From positions 1 through 34,557 of the forward strand of contig CAMXSH010000025.1 in assembly GCA_947246475.1 (NCBI GenBank): a stretch of DNA of 34,557 bases, read 5' to 3'. The position numbers and the translations under genes were made by a program. Within the stretch, counting starts at the first letter, position 1; each line of letters opens with the position of its first letter. The notes under the pieces are model-generated. The model was not told the origin of the DNA and made no database searches. It worked only from the letters and a program-made list of their open reading frames with translations. The stretch comes from an uncultured Roseburia sp. Its GTDB lineage: Bacteria; Bacillota; Clostridia; Lachnospirales; Lachnospiraceae. Positions 17,160 to 27,572 of this stretch are shown piece after piece.

Positions 17160-18770
17160 TCAGTTTTCCTCATTCAACGCCAGTGCCGCTCCTACGAAAC
17201 CTTTGAACAGCGGATGTGGGCGATTCGGACGGCTCTTGAATTCTGGATGCGCCTGGGTAGCGATAAACCAGGGGTGTTCTGGCAGTTCCATCATTTCCAC
17301 GATACGTCCGTCTGGTGAGAGTCCGGAGAATTTCATGCCGTTCCGGACCAGATCGTCCCTGTAATAATTATTCACTTCATAGCGGTGACGATGCCGTTCC
17401 TGAATGGTGTCGGTGCCGTACAGCTGGTATGCCTTGCTGGATTTGTCCAGAGTACAGGGATAAGAGCCGAGACGCAGCGTGCCGCCGATGTCTTCGATTC
17501 CATCCTGCTCCGGCATAAGATGGATCACCGGGTGGGTGGTGGAAGGCGCCAGTTCTGCACTGTGGGCGTCGCCCCAGCCAATGACATTTCTTGCAAACTC
17601 CACGATAGCCAGCTGCATACCGAGACAAAGTCCAAGGAATGGTATGTTATGTTCACGGGCATACTGAATGGCAAAGATTTTTCCGTCGATGCCACGATCC
17701 CCAAATCCGCCGGGAACAAGGACGCCGCTGACGTCGTTCAACAGTTCTTCTACATTTTCCTGTGTTACCTCTTCGGAATTGATCCACTTGATATTCACCT
17801 GGGCATTGTGGGCAAATCCACCGTGTTTCAGTGATTCCACCACGCTGATATATGCGTCGTGGAGGGCGGTATATTTTCCCACCAGCGCTATAGTAACTTC
17901 TTTAGAAAGATTTTTGATGGAATAAACCATATTTTCCCACTCGGCAAGATCTGGTTTCGGGCATTCCAGTTTGAGGCACTTGCAGGCGATATCTGCCAGA
18001 TGCTCTTCCTCCATGGCGAGGGGAACTTCATATAACGTGTCAACGTCCAGATTCTGAATGACCTGGTCGCTGGGTACATTACAGAATAAAGATATCTTGT
18101 CCTTGATGGATTTTTCCAGCGGAATCTCCGTGCGGCATACGATAATGTTTGGCTGGATTCCCATACCCTGTAATTCTTTTACACTGCTCTGGGTAGGTTT
18201 AGTCTTCAGTTCATCGGAGGCTTTCAAATAAGGGATCAGTGTGACGTGGATCAGGATCGCATTATCATGTCCCACATCCAGCTGGAACTGGCGGATGGCT
18301 TCTAAAAAGGGCTGGCTCTCGATATCTCCCACGGTGCCCCCGACTTCGATGATCGCGATCTGTGTCTCATCACATCCGTCATTCCGGTAAAAACGACTCT
18401 TTAATTCATTTGTAATATGTGGGATGACCTGCACCGTACCGCCGCCGTAATCGCCCCGTCGTTCCTTTGACAGCACAGACCAGTAAACCTTACCAGTGGT
18501 CACGTTGCTCTGTTTGGTCAGGCTCTCATCGATAAAACGCTCGTAGTGCCCCAGGTCGAGATCTGTCTCCGCTCCGTCGTCAGTCACGAATACTTCACCG
18601 TGCTGGATCGGGTTCATGGTGCCGGGATCGATGTTGATATAGGGATCAAATTTCTGCATCGTCACACGGTAGCCCCGCATTTTCAGCAGACGTCCCAAGG
18701 ATGCCGCAGTGATCCCTTTTCCAAGACCAGAAACAACTCCTCCTGTTACAAATACATATTTTACAGCCAT
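17160..18770 (-). CDS. pyrG: CTP synthase
   Basis: 536 residues, the normal size. It makes CTP from UTP, ATP and glutamine. The N-terminal synthetase domain opens [19 protein letters not shown] with the P-loop and contains the expected [20 protein letters not shown] region. The C-terminal class I glutaminase has the nucleophile Cys in FLGLCLGMQ and the His/Glu pair in [12 protein letters not shown]. The start at 18770 is set by AGGAGG four bases upstream; a longer frame to 18884 is excluded because it would run through the promoter's -10 and -35. The gene is monocistronic, divergent from ftsH, with about 80 bases of leader. A weak GCCGC/GCGGC hairpin is possible in the leader, but no attenuator is evident. 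Confidence 0.97.
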   Translation of the reverse strand: MAVKYVFVTGGVVSGLGKGITAASLGRLLKMRGYRVTMQKFDPYINIDPGTMNPIQHGEVFVTDDGAETDLDLGHYERFIDESLTKQSNVTTGKVYWSVLSKERRGDYGGGTVQVIPHITNELKSRFYRNDGCDETQIAIIEVGGTVGDIESQPFLEAIRQFQLDVGHDNAILIHVTLIPYLKASDELKTKPTQSSVKELQGMGIQPNIIVCRTEIPLEKSIKDKISLFCNVPSDQVIQNLDVDTLYEVPLAMEEEHLADIACKCLKLECPKPDLAEWENMVYSIKNLSKEVTIALVGKYTALHDAYISVVESLKHGGFAHNAQVNIKWINSEEVTQENVEELLNDVSGVLVPGGFGDRGIDGKIFAIQYAREHNIPFLGLCLGMQLAIVEFARNVIGWGDAHSAELAPSTTHPVIHLMPEQDGIEDIGGTLRLGSYPCTLDKSSKAYQLYGTDTIQERHRHRYEVNNYYRDDLVRNGMKFSGLSPDGRIVEMMELPEHPWFIATQAHPEFKSRPNRPHPLFKGFVGAALALNEEN

Positions 18771-18855
18771 TTTTCCTCCTTCTTGCCGCCCTGTCTGTGG
18801 AAAGCGGCCTCTATGTGTATATAAATCATGATCGGTTGGGTAAAAATACTTATAT

Positions 18856-18884
18856 ATTATACTATTTTTGCTATGTTGTTTCAA
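18856..18884 (-). promoter_or_regulatory. pyrG promoter
   Basis: On the minus strand TTGAAA (18884-18879), a 17-base spacer and a perfect TATAAT (18861-18856) form a near-consensus vegetative promoter. Transcription should begin near 18849, about 78 bases before the ATG. Confidence 0.85.
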
Positions 18885-18925
18885 TAGGCAAAAATTTTTT
18901 TCACGAATTCTTCACATCTATAGCA

Positions 18926-18954
18926 TTGATTTATGGGGGGAAATCCATTATACT
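18926..18954 (+). promoter_or_regulatory. ftsH promoter
   Basis: TTGATT (18926-18931), a 17-base spacer and TATACT (18949-18954) lie 51 bases before the ftsH ATG. The spacer contains a GGGGGG run. The pyrG and ftsH promoters are back to back with 41 bases between their -35 boxes. Confidence 0.75.
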
Positions 18955-19005
18955 AAAGTGAGTGCGTAAATAATAGTACAGCACACCAGGAAAGGAAAGG
19001 GTTAA

Positions 19006-20940
19006 ATGGAAAATAACAGTAATCGCAAGCAGCCTGGCAATAAGAAAAAGAATAAAACAAATATAATCATTTGCATTGCAGCGGCATTTTTTGCCTTCGG
19101 ACTGATCTTGTTTTTAAATTCTGAAATTCAACGAAATACAAGAAAGGAAATTTCCTATACCAAATTTATCGAGATGCTCAAGGAGGGAAAGGTAGAAAAA
19201 GTAACCTTTGGCTCCAATGTGATCCATATTGAGCCCAAGACGGAAGAGCGGGTGGCGATGTTTAAAGTCACTTATTATACTGGTTATGTTAATGATACGG
19301 CGCTGGTCCAGGACATGCTCAACAAATATAACGTAGAGTTTTCAGCGAAGATTGAGGATACCAGCTCTGGTGTGCTGGAGTTTTTCCTGGCGTATATCCT
19401 TCCCTTTGTAGGGATGTGGGTGGTCCTCTGGCTTCTCATGCGCTTTATGGCAAGAAGCGGCGGGGGCGGCGGCCTGATGGGAGTGGGAAAGTCCACGGCG
19501 AAAATGTATGTGGAAAAAGAGACTGGGGTTACTTTTAAGGATGTAGCGGGAGAAGAAGAGGCGAAGGAGTCTCTGACGGAGCTGGTGGACTTCCTGAAGA
19601 ACCCAGATAAATACCGGAAGATCGGGGCGAGACTCCCGAAGGGAGCGCTTCTGGTAGGGCCTCCGGGTACTGGTAAGACCCTGCTGGCAAAAGCGCTTGC
19701 CGGGGAGGCCAGCGTGCCTTTCTTTTCCCTGTCTGGTTCAGATTTTGTAGAAATGTTTGTGGGTGTGGGGGCTTCCCGTGTCCGTGATCTGTTTAAACAG
19801 GCGCAGTCCATGGCGCCCTGTATCATATTTATCGATGAGATCGACGCCATCGGCAAGAGCAGGGATACCCAGTATGGCGGCGGCAATGACGAGCGGGAGC
19901 AGACGCTGAACCAGCTGCTCTCGGAGATGGACGGTTTTGATTCCTCCAAAGGTATCGTCATTCTGGGGGCGACCAACCGACCGGAGGTGCTGGACAAGGC
20001 GTTACTGCGTCCCGGGCGTTTTGACCGGAGGATCATCGTGGAGAAGCCGGACCTCAAAGGAAGGATCGATGTGCTCAAAGTGCATTCCCATGATGTGCTG
20101 ATGGATGATACCGTGGATCTGGAGGAGATCGCTCTTGCCACTTCCGGCGCAGTGGGGGCAGATCTTGCCAATATGGTCAACGAGGCGGCGATCATGGCGG
20201 TCAAGGATGGCAGAAAGGTAGTCAGCCAGAAGGATCTCTTTGAGGCGGTGGAGGTTGTCTTTGCCGGAAAAGAGAAAAAGGACCGGATCCTGGGCGAAGA
20301 AGAGAAGAAGATTGTGGCATATCATGAGGTGGGTCATGCCTTGATCACTACTTTGTTAAAAAATGCAGAGCCGGTGCAGAAGATCACCATCGTACCCCGT
20401 ACAATGGGAGCACTGGGCTATGTAATGCAGGTGCCGGAGGAAGAGAAATATCTTAGGAAAAAAGAAGAGCTGGTTTCTAAGATCGTGACCCTCTATGGCG
20501 GACGGGCTGCCGAAGAGATCATATTTGGCGACGTGACTACTGGTGCTTCCAATGATATCGAACAGGCTACATCCATTGCCAGAGCCATGATCACCCAGTA
20601 CGGAATGAGTGATAAATTCGGCATGATCGGGCTGGAGTCCATTCAGAACCGCTATCTGGACGGACGGACTGTCATGAACTGCGGCGACCGGACAGAGAGT
20701 GAAGTAGATCAGGAGGTAATGGCATTCCTAAAAGAATGTTATCAAAAGGCCTACAAGATGATCGATGAAAATAAAGAAGTTCTTCATAAGCTGGCGGCAC
20801 ATCTGGTGGAGCGGGAGACCATCACTGGAAAAGAGTTTGTCAGGATCTATGAAGAAGAGACAGGAATCGTTCTGAAAAAGGATGATAATGACGATAACAA
20901 GGATAAACCGGAGATTGAGGAGAATACGGATGGCATATGA
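19006..20940 (+). CDS. ftsH: ATP-dependent zinc metalloprotease FtsH
   Basis: 644 residues. It is a membrane-bound AAA+ protease that degrades misfolded membrane proteins and regulatory proteins. A Lys/Asn-rich N-terminus precedes membrane segment 1 (about residues 20-40). An extracytoplasmic domain (about 41-120), membrane segment 2 (about 122-145) and a Gly-rich linker ([17 protein letters not shown]) follow. The AAA domain has Walker A GPPGTGKT (218-225), Walker [11 protein letters not shown] and a second region of homology with RPGRFDRR. The peptidase domain has H440-E-V-G-H444 with the downstream Asp ligand region [12 protein letters not shown]. The usual Ala in HEAGH is Val here, which leaves the zinc ligands intact. 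The acidic/Asn-rich tail overlaps the next gene by 11 bases. Confidence 0.96.
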   Translation: MENNSNRKQPGNKKKNKTNIIICIAAAFFAFGLILFLNSEIQRNTRKEISYTKFIEMLKEGKVEKVTFGSNVIHIEPKTEERVAMFKVTYYTGYVNDTALVQDMLNKYNVEFSAKIEDTSSGVLEFFLAYILPFVGMWVVLWLLMRFMARSGGGGGLMGVGKSTAKMYVEKETGVTFKDVAGEEEAKESLTELVDFLKNPDKYRKIGARLPKGALLVGPPGTGKTLLAKALAGEASVPFFSLSGSDFVEMFVGVGASRVRDLFKQAQSMAPCIIFIDEIDAIGKSRDTQYGGGNDEREQTLNQLLSEMDGFDSSKGIVILGATNRPEVLDKALLRPGRFDRRIIVEKPDLKGRIDVLKVHSHDVLMDDTVDLEEIALATSGAVGADLANMVNEAAIMAVKDGRKVVSQKDLFEAVEVVFAGKEKKDRILGEEEKKIVAYHEVGHALITTLLKNAEPVQKITIVPRTMGALGYVMQVPEEEKYLRKKEELVSKIVTLYGGRAAEEIIFGDVTTGASNDIEQATSIARAMITQYGMSDKFGMIGLESIQNRYLDGRTVMNCGDRTESEVDQEVMAFLKECYQKAYKMIDENKEVLHKLAAHLVERETITGKEFVRIYEEETGIVLKKDDNDDNKDKPEIEENTDGI

Positions 20941-21733
20941 AGTATTGGTACTGGATGTAGACGGAACGTTGATGCGGACGGATAAGAGGATCTCAAAGAA
21001 GACCATCGATGCCATCGTGGACCTGCAGCAGTCCGGGGTCAAGGTGGCCATCGCCTCCGGCAGATGTACGGCAGGGATCCTTCCCACTGCCCGGATGATC
21101 CGGCTGGATGAATTTGGAGGTTATATTGTTTCCTATAATGGGGGATGTATCAGCAACTGCCAGACCGGAGAGATCATTTACAATATCAATCTCCCCGAGG
21201 GGATCGTGCAGGAGATCTATGAATTTTCCAAAAAGGAAAAGACTGGGATCATGACCTATCATGGAAATGATATTATCGCAGAAAATGATGCCGACCAGTA
21301 TATACAGATTGATGCGAAGGGCTGTGGCATCGATATCCATGTGGTAGAGGATTTCGGTAAAGAGGTTGTCTATCCAGTAAATAAATGCCTGCTGACGGGA
21401 GACCCGGATTATATGGCTGGCGTCGAACCGAGAGCTGCAGCGGCTTTTAAGGGACGGCTGAGTGTGTACCGGTCTGAGGATTTTTATGTGGAAATGATGC
21501 CTCTGGGCATCGATAAGGCATATGGATTGTCAAGACTGCTGGACCAGCTGGGTTATTCGAGAAAGCAGATGATCTGCTGCGGGGATGGATTCAATGACAT
21601 ATCCATGATCGAATATGCCGGCGTCGGCGTGGCGATGGCAAATGCCAGTGGGGAAGTGAGGGCAAAGGCGGATTATATCGCGCCCCACTGCGATGAGGAT
21701 GGACTGGTGGATGTGATCGAGAAATACTTTTAG
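20930..21733 (+). CDS. Cof-type HAD-superfamily phosphatase
   Basis: 267 residues. Motif I DVDGTL (Asp9-Asp11 region, nucleophile and acid), motif II in VAIASGR, a conserved Lys region before [10 protein letters not shown], and motif [14 protein letters not shown] are all present, with the C2-type cap between. Cof/YwpJ-type enzymes dephosphorylate sugar phosphates, pyridoxal phosphate or flavin nucleotides; the substrate cannot be predicted. The start at 20930 has GAGGAG upstream and begins right at the HAD core; the longer in-frame start at 20882 lies within the ftsH tail. It overlaps ftsH by 11 bases and sits 13 bases before uvrC, so the three are likely co-transcribed. Confidence 0.93.
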   Translation: MAYEVLVLDVDGTLMRTDKRISKKTIDAIVDLQQSGVKVAIASGRCTAGILPTARMIRLDEFGGYIVSYNGGCISNCQTGEIIYNINLPEGIVQEIYEFSKKEKTGIMTYHGNDIIAENDADQYIQIDAKGCGIDIHVVEDFGKEVVYPVNKCLLTGDPDYMAGVEPRAAAAFKGRLSVYRSEDFYVEMMPLGIDKAYGLSRLLDQLGYSRKQMICCGDGFNDISMIEYAGVGVAMANASGEVRAKADYIAPHCDEDGLVDVIEKYF

Positions 21734-21746
21734 AGGAGGCGGCAGG

Positions 21747-23588
21747 GTGTTTGACTTAGAAGCGGAGTTGAAAAAACTTCCGGATAAGCCGGGAGTATAT
21801 CTGATGCATGACAAAGAGGATCATATTATTTATGTGGGAAAGGCTGTTGTGCTGAAAAACCGGGTAAGGCAGTATTTTCAAAAGAGCCGCAACGTATCTC
21901 CAAAGATCGCCAGAATGATCGAACAGATCGCCTGGTTTGAATATATCGTGACAGACAGTGAGTTAGAAGCCCTGGTGCTGGAGTGCAACCTGATCAAAGA
22001 ACACAACCCCAAATATAACACGATGCTGAAGGATGGCAAGAGCTATCCTTTTTTGAAAGCTACAATTCAGGAAGATTTTCCGCGGTTTGTCCTCGCCAGG
22101 CAGATGAAACGGGATGGAGCCAAATATTTTGGCCCTTTCACCAGCGGGGCGGCGATCCGGGATACCATCGAGCTTCTGAATAAACTGTTTCATCTGAGAA
22201 ACTGCCGCAAGGTTCTTCCGCGGGATGTGGGGAAAGAGAGACCATGCCTGTACCATCAGATGGGGCAGTGTCCGGCGCCCTGCCAGCAGGGCAGTGTGGG
22301 TAGAGAAGAATACAGGGAGAACTTTCAGAAGGCCCTTTCGTTCCTGAATGGAAACACGAAAGAAGTTATGAAGGATCTGCAGCAGAAAATGGAACAGCTG
22401 GCACAGAATATGCAGTTTGAGGAGGCAGCGGCCTACCGGGATCTCATCGACAGTGTCAGGCTGGTGACAGAGCGCCAGAAGATCACCAGCGATGACCAGG
22501 AGGACAGGGACATCATCGCCATCGCCAGAAATGAGGACGAGGCAGTGGTACAGGTATTCTTCATCCGTGGCGGGAAGCTGATCGGCAGGGAGCACTATTA
22601 CCTGACGGGAGTACTGGAAGAGGCGGAGGGACACATTTTAAGCGCCTTCATCAAGCAGATGTATGCGGGGACCCCCTATGTGCCACGGGAACTCTGGACG
22701 GAGTGCGAGCCGGAGGACAGCGGGGCGATTCTGGAATGGCTGGCGAAAAAGAGGGGGCATAAAGTCTTCTTCAGACATCCGAAGCGGGGAGAAAAGGTGC
22801 GGCTGCTGGATCTGGCAAAGCGCAACGCCCATATGGTTCTTGCCCAGGATGCTGAGAAACTTAAACAGGAGAGAGAAAAGACACTGGGAGCCATGGAAGA
22901 GATTGAGAGACTTCTGGGGCTTCAGGGGCTGAACCGGGTAGAATCTTACGACATTTCTAATATCAATGGGTTTGAGACGGTGGGGTCCATGGTGGTATTT
23001 GAGAAAGGGCGCGCCAAAAAAAATGATTACCGGAAGTTTCGTATCCGGACGGTGACGGGTCCCGATGATTACCGCTCTATGGAAGAGCTGCTGACGAGAC
23101 GTTTTACCCATGGTCAGAGACAGGAACTGGCGGAGATGGATTCTTTTCGGCTGTTTCCGGACGTGATATTTATGGATGGGGGAAAGGGACAGGTCAATGT
23201 GGCGGAGAGAGTTCTCCAGGAACTAAAGATCGACATTCCTGTATGTGGAATGGTAAAAGACGACCATCACCGGACGAGAGGGTTATTTTTCAGAAACGAA
23301 GAGATACCCATCGATATTCATGGCCAGGGCTTCCGGCTCATCACCAGAATTCAGGATGAAACCCACCGGTTTGCTATTGAGTACCATCGGCAGATCCGGG
23401 GAAAAGCACAGGTACATTCGATACTGGATGACATTCCCACTATTGGTGCAGCGAGGCGGAAGGCGCTGATGAAGTACTATGAATCCCTGGAGGATATCAA
23501 GAAAGCCACGGTGGAGGAGTTAAAGGAAGTGCCGGGGATGAACGAGCGGTCGGCGAAAGCTGTGGTAGAGTTTTTCAGGGAAGGGTGA
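21747..23588 (+). CDS. uvrC: Excinuclease ABC subunit C
   Basis: 613 residues from GTG 21747 with AGGAGG 7 bases upstream. UvrC makes the two incisions of nucleotide excision repair. The GIY-YIG nuclease domain at the N-terminus (PGVYLM ... [18 protein letters not shown]) cuts 3' of the lesion. A UVR motif for UvrB binding lies near residues 205-240 ([13 protein letters not shown]). The RNase H-like 5' nuclease ([38 protein letters not shown]) and two helix-hairpin-helix units at the C-terminus complete the protein. All parts are intact. Its stop lies 9 bases from the stop of the convergent wall-hydrolase gene. Confidence 0.97.
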   Translation: MFDLEAELKKLPDKPGVYLMHDKEDHIIYVGKAVVLKNRVRQYFQKSRNVSPKIARMIEQIAWFEYIVTDSELEALVLECNLIKEHNPKYNTMLKDGKSYPFLKATIQEDFPRFVLARQMKRDGAKYFGPFTSGAAIRDTIELLNKLFHLRNCRKVLPRDVGKERPCLYHQMGQCPAPCQQGSVGREEYRENFQKALSFLNGNTKEVMKDLQQKMEQLAQNMQFEEAAAYRDLIDSVRLVTERQKITSDDQEDRDIIAIARNEDEAVVQVFFIRGGKLIGREHYYLTGVLEEAEGHILSAFIKQMYAGTPYVPRELWTECEPEDSGAILEWLAKKRGHKVFFRHPKRGEKVRLLDLAKRNAHMVLAQDAEKLKQEREKTLGAMEEIERLLGLQGLNRVESYDISNINGFETVGSMVVFEKGRAKKNDYRKFRIRTVTGPDDYRSMEELLTRRFTHGQRQELAEMDSFRLFPDVIFMDGGKGQVNVAERVLQELKIDIPVCGMVKDDHHRTRGLFFRNEEIPIDIHGQGFRLITRIQDETHRFAIEYHRQIRGKAQVHSILDDIPTIGAARRKALMKYYESLEDIKKATVEELKEVPGMNERSAKAVVEFFREG

Positions 23589-23602
23589 GGAGTCACCTCA
23601 CC
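23584..23602. repeat. Short perfect dyad over the two converging stop codons
   Basis: GGTGAGG (23584-23590) and CCTCACC (23596-23602) form a 7-bp dyad with a 5-base loop covering the uvrC TGA and the TGA of the opposing gene. There is no T-run on either side, so it is at best a weak bidirectional end signal. Confidence 0.4.
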
Positions 23603-24953
23603 GGAACTTTGGATAGTCGTATGTATACAGCGCCTTTGTGGAATAACATCTGCTGAATAACAGGATCCGCTGGGCGATTTTTTCCGAGTACCATGGATCT
23701 GTGGCATACTGGTGGTTCAGATTCGACGGGTTAAACCGGAATTTAAAAATTGTGTTCTGGCTTGGCTTTGCCTCAAAGTAGTTTTCCCGGATGAATTTAG
23801 CGGCGCCATAGATTGCCTTGTCCACAGTGGTCCATCCTTTATAGTAGGCATGGGAGGTGGCACCGGTCTTTGGATCACTGTCATAGGCCTTGATTCCGTA
23901 CAGATTGTATACCGTGGCGGATCTGGGGATCTTTTTTGTGATAAATTTGCCTCCGGAACGGGCATAGGAGGGCAGTGCAACGCGGGTGATCCGGTTGCCC
24001 CTGGCGAGGGAGCTTGTGCCATAGGCGGACTCCAGGAATGTCTGGGACACAAAGTACATCGGATCAATGCCCTCTTTTTTCGCGGCGGCGAGCATTACCC
24101 TGCCTTTTCCATATAACACGCTGTAGGAGGGACCGTGTCCTTTGTTTTCACATGCATTCTTGATATAATAATTATAAGTAGATATAAATTTTTCTTCATT
24201 TACAGGGCGGAATTTATCCAGCCGGAGAAACTGGAATCCATAGGAAGTATCTTTTTTATAATTCACCAGCCGTTTATACTCTGCCAGAGAGGCGCGGCCG
24301 GTACGGTTTTTCTGGATCGCGGCATAATTGTTCAGCGTCCAGTTGTACCGGGTAAAGATCTTCTTTCCCACGAAATTCAGAACCGGTTTGGAGAGCTGTG
24401 CCACACCCAGGGCTTCATCCCAGAGATAGTTGATGCCCAGTGCCTGTACTACTTCCCGGAAAGGGACAAGGATAGTCTTAATCTCTGATTTACCATAGGT
24501 GACGGACACAGGCGCCTGGGGAAGAGCGCTGGTGTTCTGGTTCACTGTGATGGAAGGCTGGTTCAGATGCATGATGATAAATTTGTCATTTTTAGAAATG
24601 GTTATTTTCTTTAATTTCTTATTATATTTATAACTCACCTTAATTCCCTGACTGGCAAAAGTTTCTTTCAAAGGAACCATAACGGTTCCATTTATTTTGA
24701 CCGCCGGAGTTTTCTGTAGGTTGATCTGTTTGGACTCATAGACTACCGTGATCTTTTCGCCACGGTAGCTTACCTCCTGTCCGGCGATGGTGTAAGGCAC
24801 AGTAATGGCATTTTTCCCGCTGGCTGCCGATGGAGCCGGAGTGGCAGAATTCTGAACCTCCCAGACTGAAATGGCATCTGCACCTGTAGATAGTATATTT
24901 GCACTGAGACACATACACAGGAACAGGGCTAATAATGATCTCAAACGTCTCAT
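23598..24953 (-). CDS. Secreted glucosaminidase-domain protein with copper-amine-oxidase N-terminal-like stalk
   Basis: 451 residues, minus strand, with AAAGGA before the ATG. A signal peptide (about residues 1-27: MRRLRSLLALFLCMCLSANI, cleavage near ADA) shows it is exported. The stalk region (about 45-205) has the copper amine oxidase N-terminal-like pattern (VYYESK-like strands, INGTVMVPLKETF, TILVPFREVVQALG). The C-terminal half is a glucosaminidase domain with the catalytic Glu region SQTFLESAYGTSSLARGN and a later YKGWTTVDKAIYGAAKFI. It should cleave N-acetylglucosaminyl bonds in peptidoglycan, probably for wall turnover. No repeats for wall anchoring and no LPXTG are seen, so the stalk domain may bind the wall. 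Confidence 0.9.
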   Translation of the reverse strand: MRRLRSLLALFLCMCLSANILSTGADAISVWEVQNSATPAPSAASGKNAITVPYTIAGQEVSYRGEKITVVYESKQINLQKTPAVKINGTVMVPLKETFASQGIKVSYKYNKKLKKITISKNDKFIIMHLNQPSITVNQNTSALPQAPVSVTYGKSEIKTILVPFREVVQALGINYLWDEALGVAQLSKPVLNFVGKKIFTRYNWTLNNYAAIQKNRTGRASLAEYKRLVNYKKDTSYGFQFLRLDKFRPVNEEKFISTYNYYIKNACENKGHGPSYSVLYGKGRVMLAAAKKEGIDPMYFVSQTFLESAYGTSSLARGNRITRVALPSYARSGGKFITKKIPRSATVYNLYGIKAYDSDPKTGATSHAYYKGWTTVDKAIYGAAKFIRENYFEAKPSQNTIFKFRFNPSNLNHQYATDPWYSEKIAQRILLFSRCYSTKALYTYDYPKFR

Positions 24954-25006
24954 AATCGGGTTTCCTTTCTCATAGACTATTTAAAAAAGCGGAGTTCCGT
25001 GAAAAA

Positions 25007-26302
25007 ATGAAAATAGTATCGGGAATTAACAATGTGATGTGGAGTGGACCTCTGCTGATTCTTCTACTCGGGATACATATTTATTTTACTATAAGGACAG
25101 GATTTGTCCAGCGAAAAATAAAAAAGGCAGTAAAATACTCTGTCAAAGGGGAGGCTTCGGAGGGGATGAGCGCCTTTGGCACATTGACGACGACACTGGC
25201 TGCGACGCTGGGGACCGGAAATATCATCGGTGTGTCCACAGCCGTTTATCTCGGAGGACCGGGCGGGGTGTTCTGGTGCTGGGTCACCGGGCTGCTGGGG
25301 ATGGCGACCACCTATGGGGAGACTCTTCTCTCCTGCTGCTATCGGAGCAAGGATGCGGAGGGGCATAATGTGGGCGGAGTGATGTACGTTCTGGAGCGTG
25401 GCCTGGGAAAGAAAAGACTCGCCTTTTTTTACAGTTTCCTTATCTGTCTGTCTGCTTTCTGCGCAGGCTGTACCACCCAGTCCAACGCGATCTCGGAGAC
25501 GTGTATGGATGTGTGGGGGATTCCCAAATGGGCGGCGGGGATCGTGGTAGCGCTTCCGGTTGGCCTGGTTATCCTTCAAGGGGTCAAATGGATCGAACAA
25601 GTTTGTATGGCGCTGGTGCCAGCGATGGCATTTTTATTTCTGGGGGGCTGTATCGCATTTATCTTTCTGAATGCTTCTGTACTTCCGGAAGCTGTTCTTG
25701 TAATTATAGAATCTGCTTTTAGCAAAAGTGCATTTCTTGGGGGAGCGGTGGGCTTTTCAGTGGGAAGGGCATTGAGATATGGGGTGGCGAGAGGATTATT
25801 TACCAATGAGGCGGGGCTGGGAACTTCTGGTATCGCCGCGGCATCGGGATCGGAGCACACTTCACCAGAACGGCAGGGATTGATCTCCATGACAGCGACA
25901 TTCTGGGACACGGTGGTAATGTGCGCCATTACCGGGATTGTAGTGGTCATGTTTGTACTTAGAAACGAACAGGCGCTGGTGGATCTGCCCGCGGGGCTTC
26001 TCGTCAAGGGAGCCTTTGCCACCCTGCCCCTGCTGGGGGAGGAACTGATCGCGGTAGCTACGGTCTGTTTTGCGGTGGCGACACTGATCGGATGGTCCTA
26101 TTTTGGTCAGGTAGCGGCAGATTATATGGGAGGAAAATCTCTGGTGAGAAGCTACCAGTATATCTATGTGATTATGATCTTTGCCGGTGCGGTGATGCCG
26201 ATGGGGATCGTGTGGGAGATCACGGATTTTATCAACATTTTCATCCTGATTCCGGCAGTATATGCGCTGATAAAGTGCCGGAAGAATATATGGGGTCGCT
26301 GA
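25007..26302 (+). CDS. AGCS-family sodium:amino-acid symporter
   Basis: 431 residues with about ten membrane segments. Family signatures are clear: SAFGTLTTTLAATLGTGNI near residue 55, GPGGVFWCWVTGLLGMATTY, and RGLFTNEAGLGTSGIAAA near residue 265. The family imports alanine or glycine with sodium, or with protons in some members; which substrate applies here cannot be read. The ribosome site is weak (GGAG 12 bases upstream), and the 53-base gap to the divergent hydrolase gene shows no clear promoter. It ends in a hairpin that overlaps the stop. D-alanine ligase follows, so an alanine-supply role is attractive but unproven. Confidence 0.92.
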   Translation: MKIVSGINNVMWSGPLLILLLGIHIYFTIRTGFVQRKIKKAVKYSVKGEASEGMSAFGTLTTTLAATLGTGNIIGVSTAVYLGGPGGVFWCWVTGLLGMATTYGETLLSCCYRSKDAEGHNVGGVMYVLERGLGKKRLAFFYSFLICLSAFCAGCTTQSNAISETCMDVWGIPKWAAGIVVALPVGLVILQGVKWIEQVCMALVPAMAFLFLGGCIAFIFLNASVLPEAVLVIIESAFSKSAFLGGAVGFSVGRALRYGVARGLFTNEAGLGTSGIAAASGSEHTSPERQGLISMTATFWDTVVMCAITGIVVVMFVLRNEQALVDLPAGLLVKGAFATLPLLGEELIAVATVCFAVATLIGWSYFGQVAADYMGGKSLVRSYQYIYVIMIFAGAVMPMGIVWEITDFINIFILIPAVYALIKCRKNIWGR

Positions 26303-26318
26303 GAAGCGCGCCCCTTTT
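26292..26318 (+). terminator. Terminator overlapping the symporter stop codon
   Basis: GGGGTCGC (26292-26299) pairs with GCGCGCCCC (26306-26314) through one bulged C and one G-T pair, with loop TGAGAA holding the stop codon, followed by TTTT. The stem is GC-rich and the tail short. Confidence 0.6.
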
Positions 26319-26347
26319 CAAAATATTCTTAAATATAAGGAAAAAAC

Positions 26348-26376
26348 TTGTGATATAAGGAATATCATAGTAAAAT
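26348..26376 (+). promoter_or_regulatory. Promoter for ddl
   Basis: TTGTGA (26348-26353), a 17-base spacer and TAAAAT (26371-26376) place a start near 26383. The conserved hairpin at 26389-26418 would then be the first thing transcribed. Confidence 0.6.
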
Positions 26377-26388
26377 ATAAAGATACCA

Positions 26389-26418
26389 GGGTCAAAAGGT
26401 CAAAATGCCTTTTGACCC
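26389..26418 (+). repeat. GGGTCAA hairpin element, copy A (ddl leader)
   Basis: A perfect 11-bp dyad, GGGTCAAAAGG (26389-26399) and CCTTTTGACCC (26408-26418), with an 8-base loop, then CAACATC. It lies at the 5' end of the predicted ddl transcript, 53 bases before the start codon. There is no T-tail, so it is not a terminator. A related hairpin with the same CCCCAACA flank precedes dapF at 28051-28074. Confidence 0.7.
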
Positions 26419-26471
26419 CAACATCATAATATATGGGATAAGATTGCAGTAGAAAGGCATGGTGTAGAACA

Positions 26472-27527
26472 TTGAAAAAACAGGCAGCAGTAATATTTGG
26501 AGGAGTTTCTTCGGAGCACGAGGTGTCCTGTTCCTCCGTATTGAATGTAGTGAGTGGATTTGACGAAGATAAATACGAACTGACATTGATCGGCATAACG
26601 AAGGAAGGAAGATGGGTACTTGTGGATTCAGCAGCCAGTATCGAAGACGGTACCTGGAAAAATGGTACCCAGACGGCCCTTTTGTCTCCTGACAGGGGCA
26701 GGCCCGGTGTGCTGGTTCTGGGAAAAGATACTTATACGTTTAAGAACATAGATGTGATCTTTCCAGTGCTTCATGGCAGGTTTGGTGAGGACGGAACGAT
26801 CCAGGGCTTGTTCGAGATGTCAGGCATACCATACGTGGGCTGTGGAGTATTGAGTTCTGCGGTGAGCATGGATAAGATCTCCACGAAAATATTTGTGGAT
26901 CGGCTGGGCATCCGACAGGCGGGGTATGTGACGGATATCGCCAGGGACCTAAGTGAGCTGGAGCATACAGTAGAACAGGTGGAAGAAAAATTGGGCTATC
27001 CGGTATTTGTAAAACCATCGAATGCAGGATCTTCCTGTGGTGTCAGCAAAGCATGTGACAGGGAAGAGTTAAAGCGTGCTGTGCAGCTGGCGAAGGAGCA
27101 TGACACCCGTGTCCTGATTGAAGAAATGATATGCGGGCATGAGGTGGAATGCGCGGTGCTGGGCGGCAATGACCTACGGGCTTCCAAAGTAGGAGAGGTG
27201 CAGGCGGCGGCAGAATTTTATGATTATGAGGCTAAGTATCACAATGCCGAGTCGAAGACAGTGATCGATCCCCCGGAGATCCCAGCAGAGGCAAAGGAAA
27301 AAGTCAGGGAAAATGCAGTGGGGATATTTAAGGCGGTCAGTGGTTTTGGGCTGGCCCGGGTGGATTTCTTTATAGAAAATGAAACCAATGAAGTAGTGTT
27401 TAATGAGATTAATACTTTACCAGGATTTACAAATATCAGCATGTACCCTATGCTCTGCAACGACATGGGACTATCTATATCGGAACTGATTGACCGTCTG
27501 GTCGAGACTGCTTTCGAGAGGGAATAG
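26472..27527 (+). CDS. ddl: D-alanine--D-alanine ligase
   Basis: 351 residues. It joins two D-alanines for the peptidoglycan stem. Opening motif VIFGGVSSEHEVSCSS, ATP-grasp lysine region VFVKPSNAGSSCGVSKA, omega-loop FYDYEAKY, and metal-binding end FNEINTLPGFT are intact. The Tyr-containing omega loop matches D-Ala-D-Ala enzymes rather than the VanA/VanB D-Ala-D-Lac type, so this is a housekeeping ligase and not a vancomycin-resistance gene. The TTG at 26472 is the only workable start; its ribosome site is weak, which may matter for expression together with the leader hairpin. DUF1934 and dapF genes follow on the same strand. Confidence 0.95.
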   Translation: MKKQAAVIFGGVSSEHEVSCSSVLNVVSGFDEDKYELTLIGITKEGRWVLVDSAASIEDGTWKNGTQTALLSPDRGRPGVLVLGKDTYTFKNIDVIFPVLHGRFGEDGTIQGLFEMSGIPYVGCGVLSSAVSMDKISTKIFVDRLGIRQAGYVTDIARDLSELEHTVEQVEEKLGYPVFVKPSNAGSSCGVSKACDREELKRAVQLAKEHDTRVLIEEMICGHEVECAVLGGNDLRASKVGEVQAAAEFYDYEAKYHNAESKTVIDPPEIPAEAKEKVRENAVGIFKAVSGFGLARVDFFIENETNEVVFNEINTLPGFTNISMYPMLCNDMGLSISELIDRLVETAFERE

Positions 27528-27572
27528 TCAGCTGTGGCGTACAGCATAAAATAACAGATAAGGGGAAGACTA

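Noticed and set aside
18771-18884. N-terminal extension of pyrG to 18884
   Set aside because: It would cover the -10 and -35 boxes of the pyrG promoter, and a perfect AGGAGG precedes the internal ATG at 18770.
19284-20204. Minus-strand frame of 306 codons
   Set aside because: It is antisense to the ftsH AAA domain and Ser/Pro-rich, as expected from a shadow frame of a GC-biased gene.
21043-21056. GGGGTCAAGG as a third hairpin copy
   Set aside because: It lies inside the HAD phosphatase gene and lacks the pairing right arm and the CCCCAACA flank.
26472-27527. VanA/VanB-type D-Ala-D-Lac ligase
   Set aside because: The omega loop has FYDYEAKY, typical of housekeeping D-Ala-D-Ala ligases, and no vanH or vanX neighbours are present.
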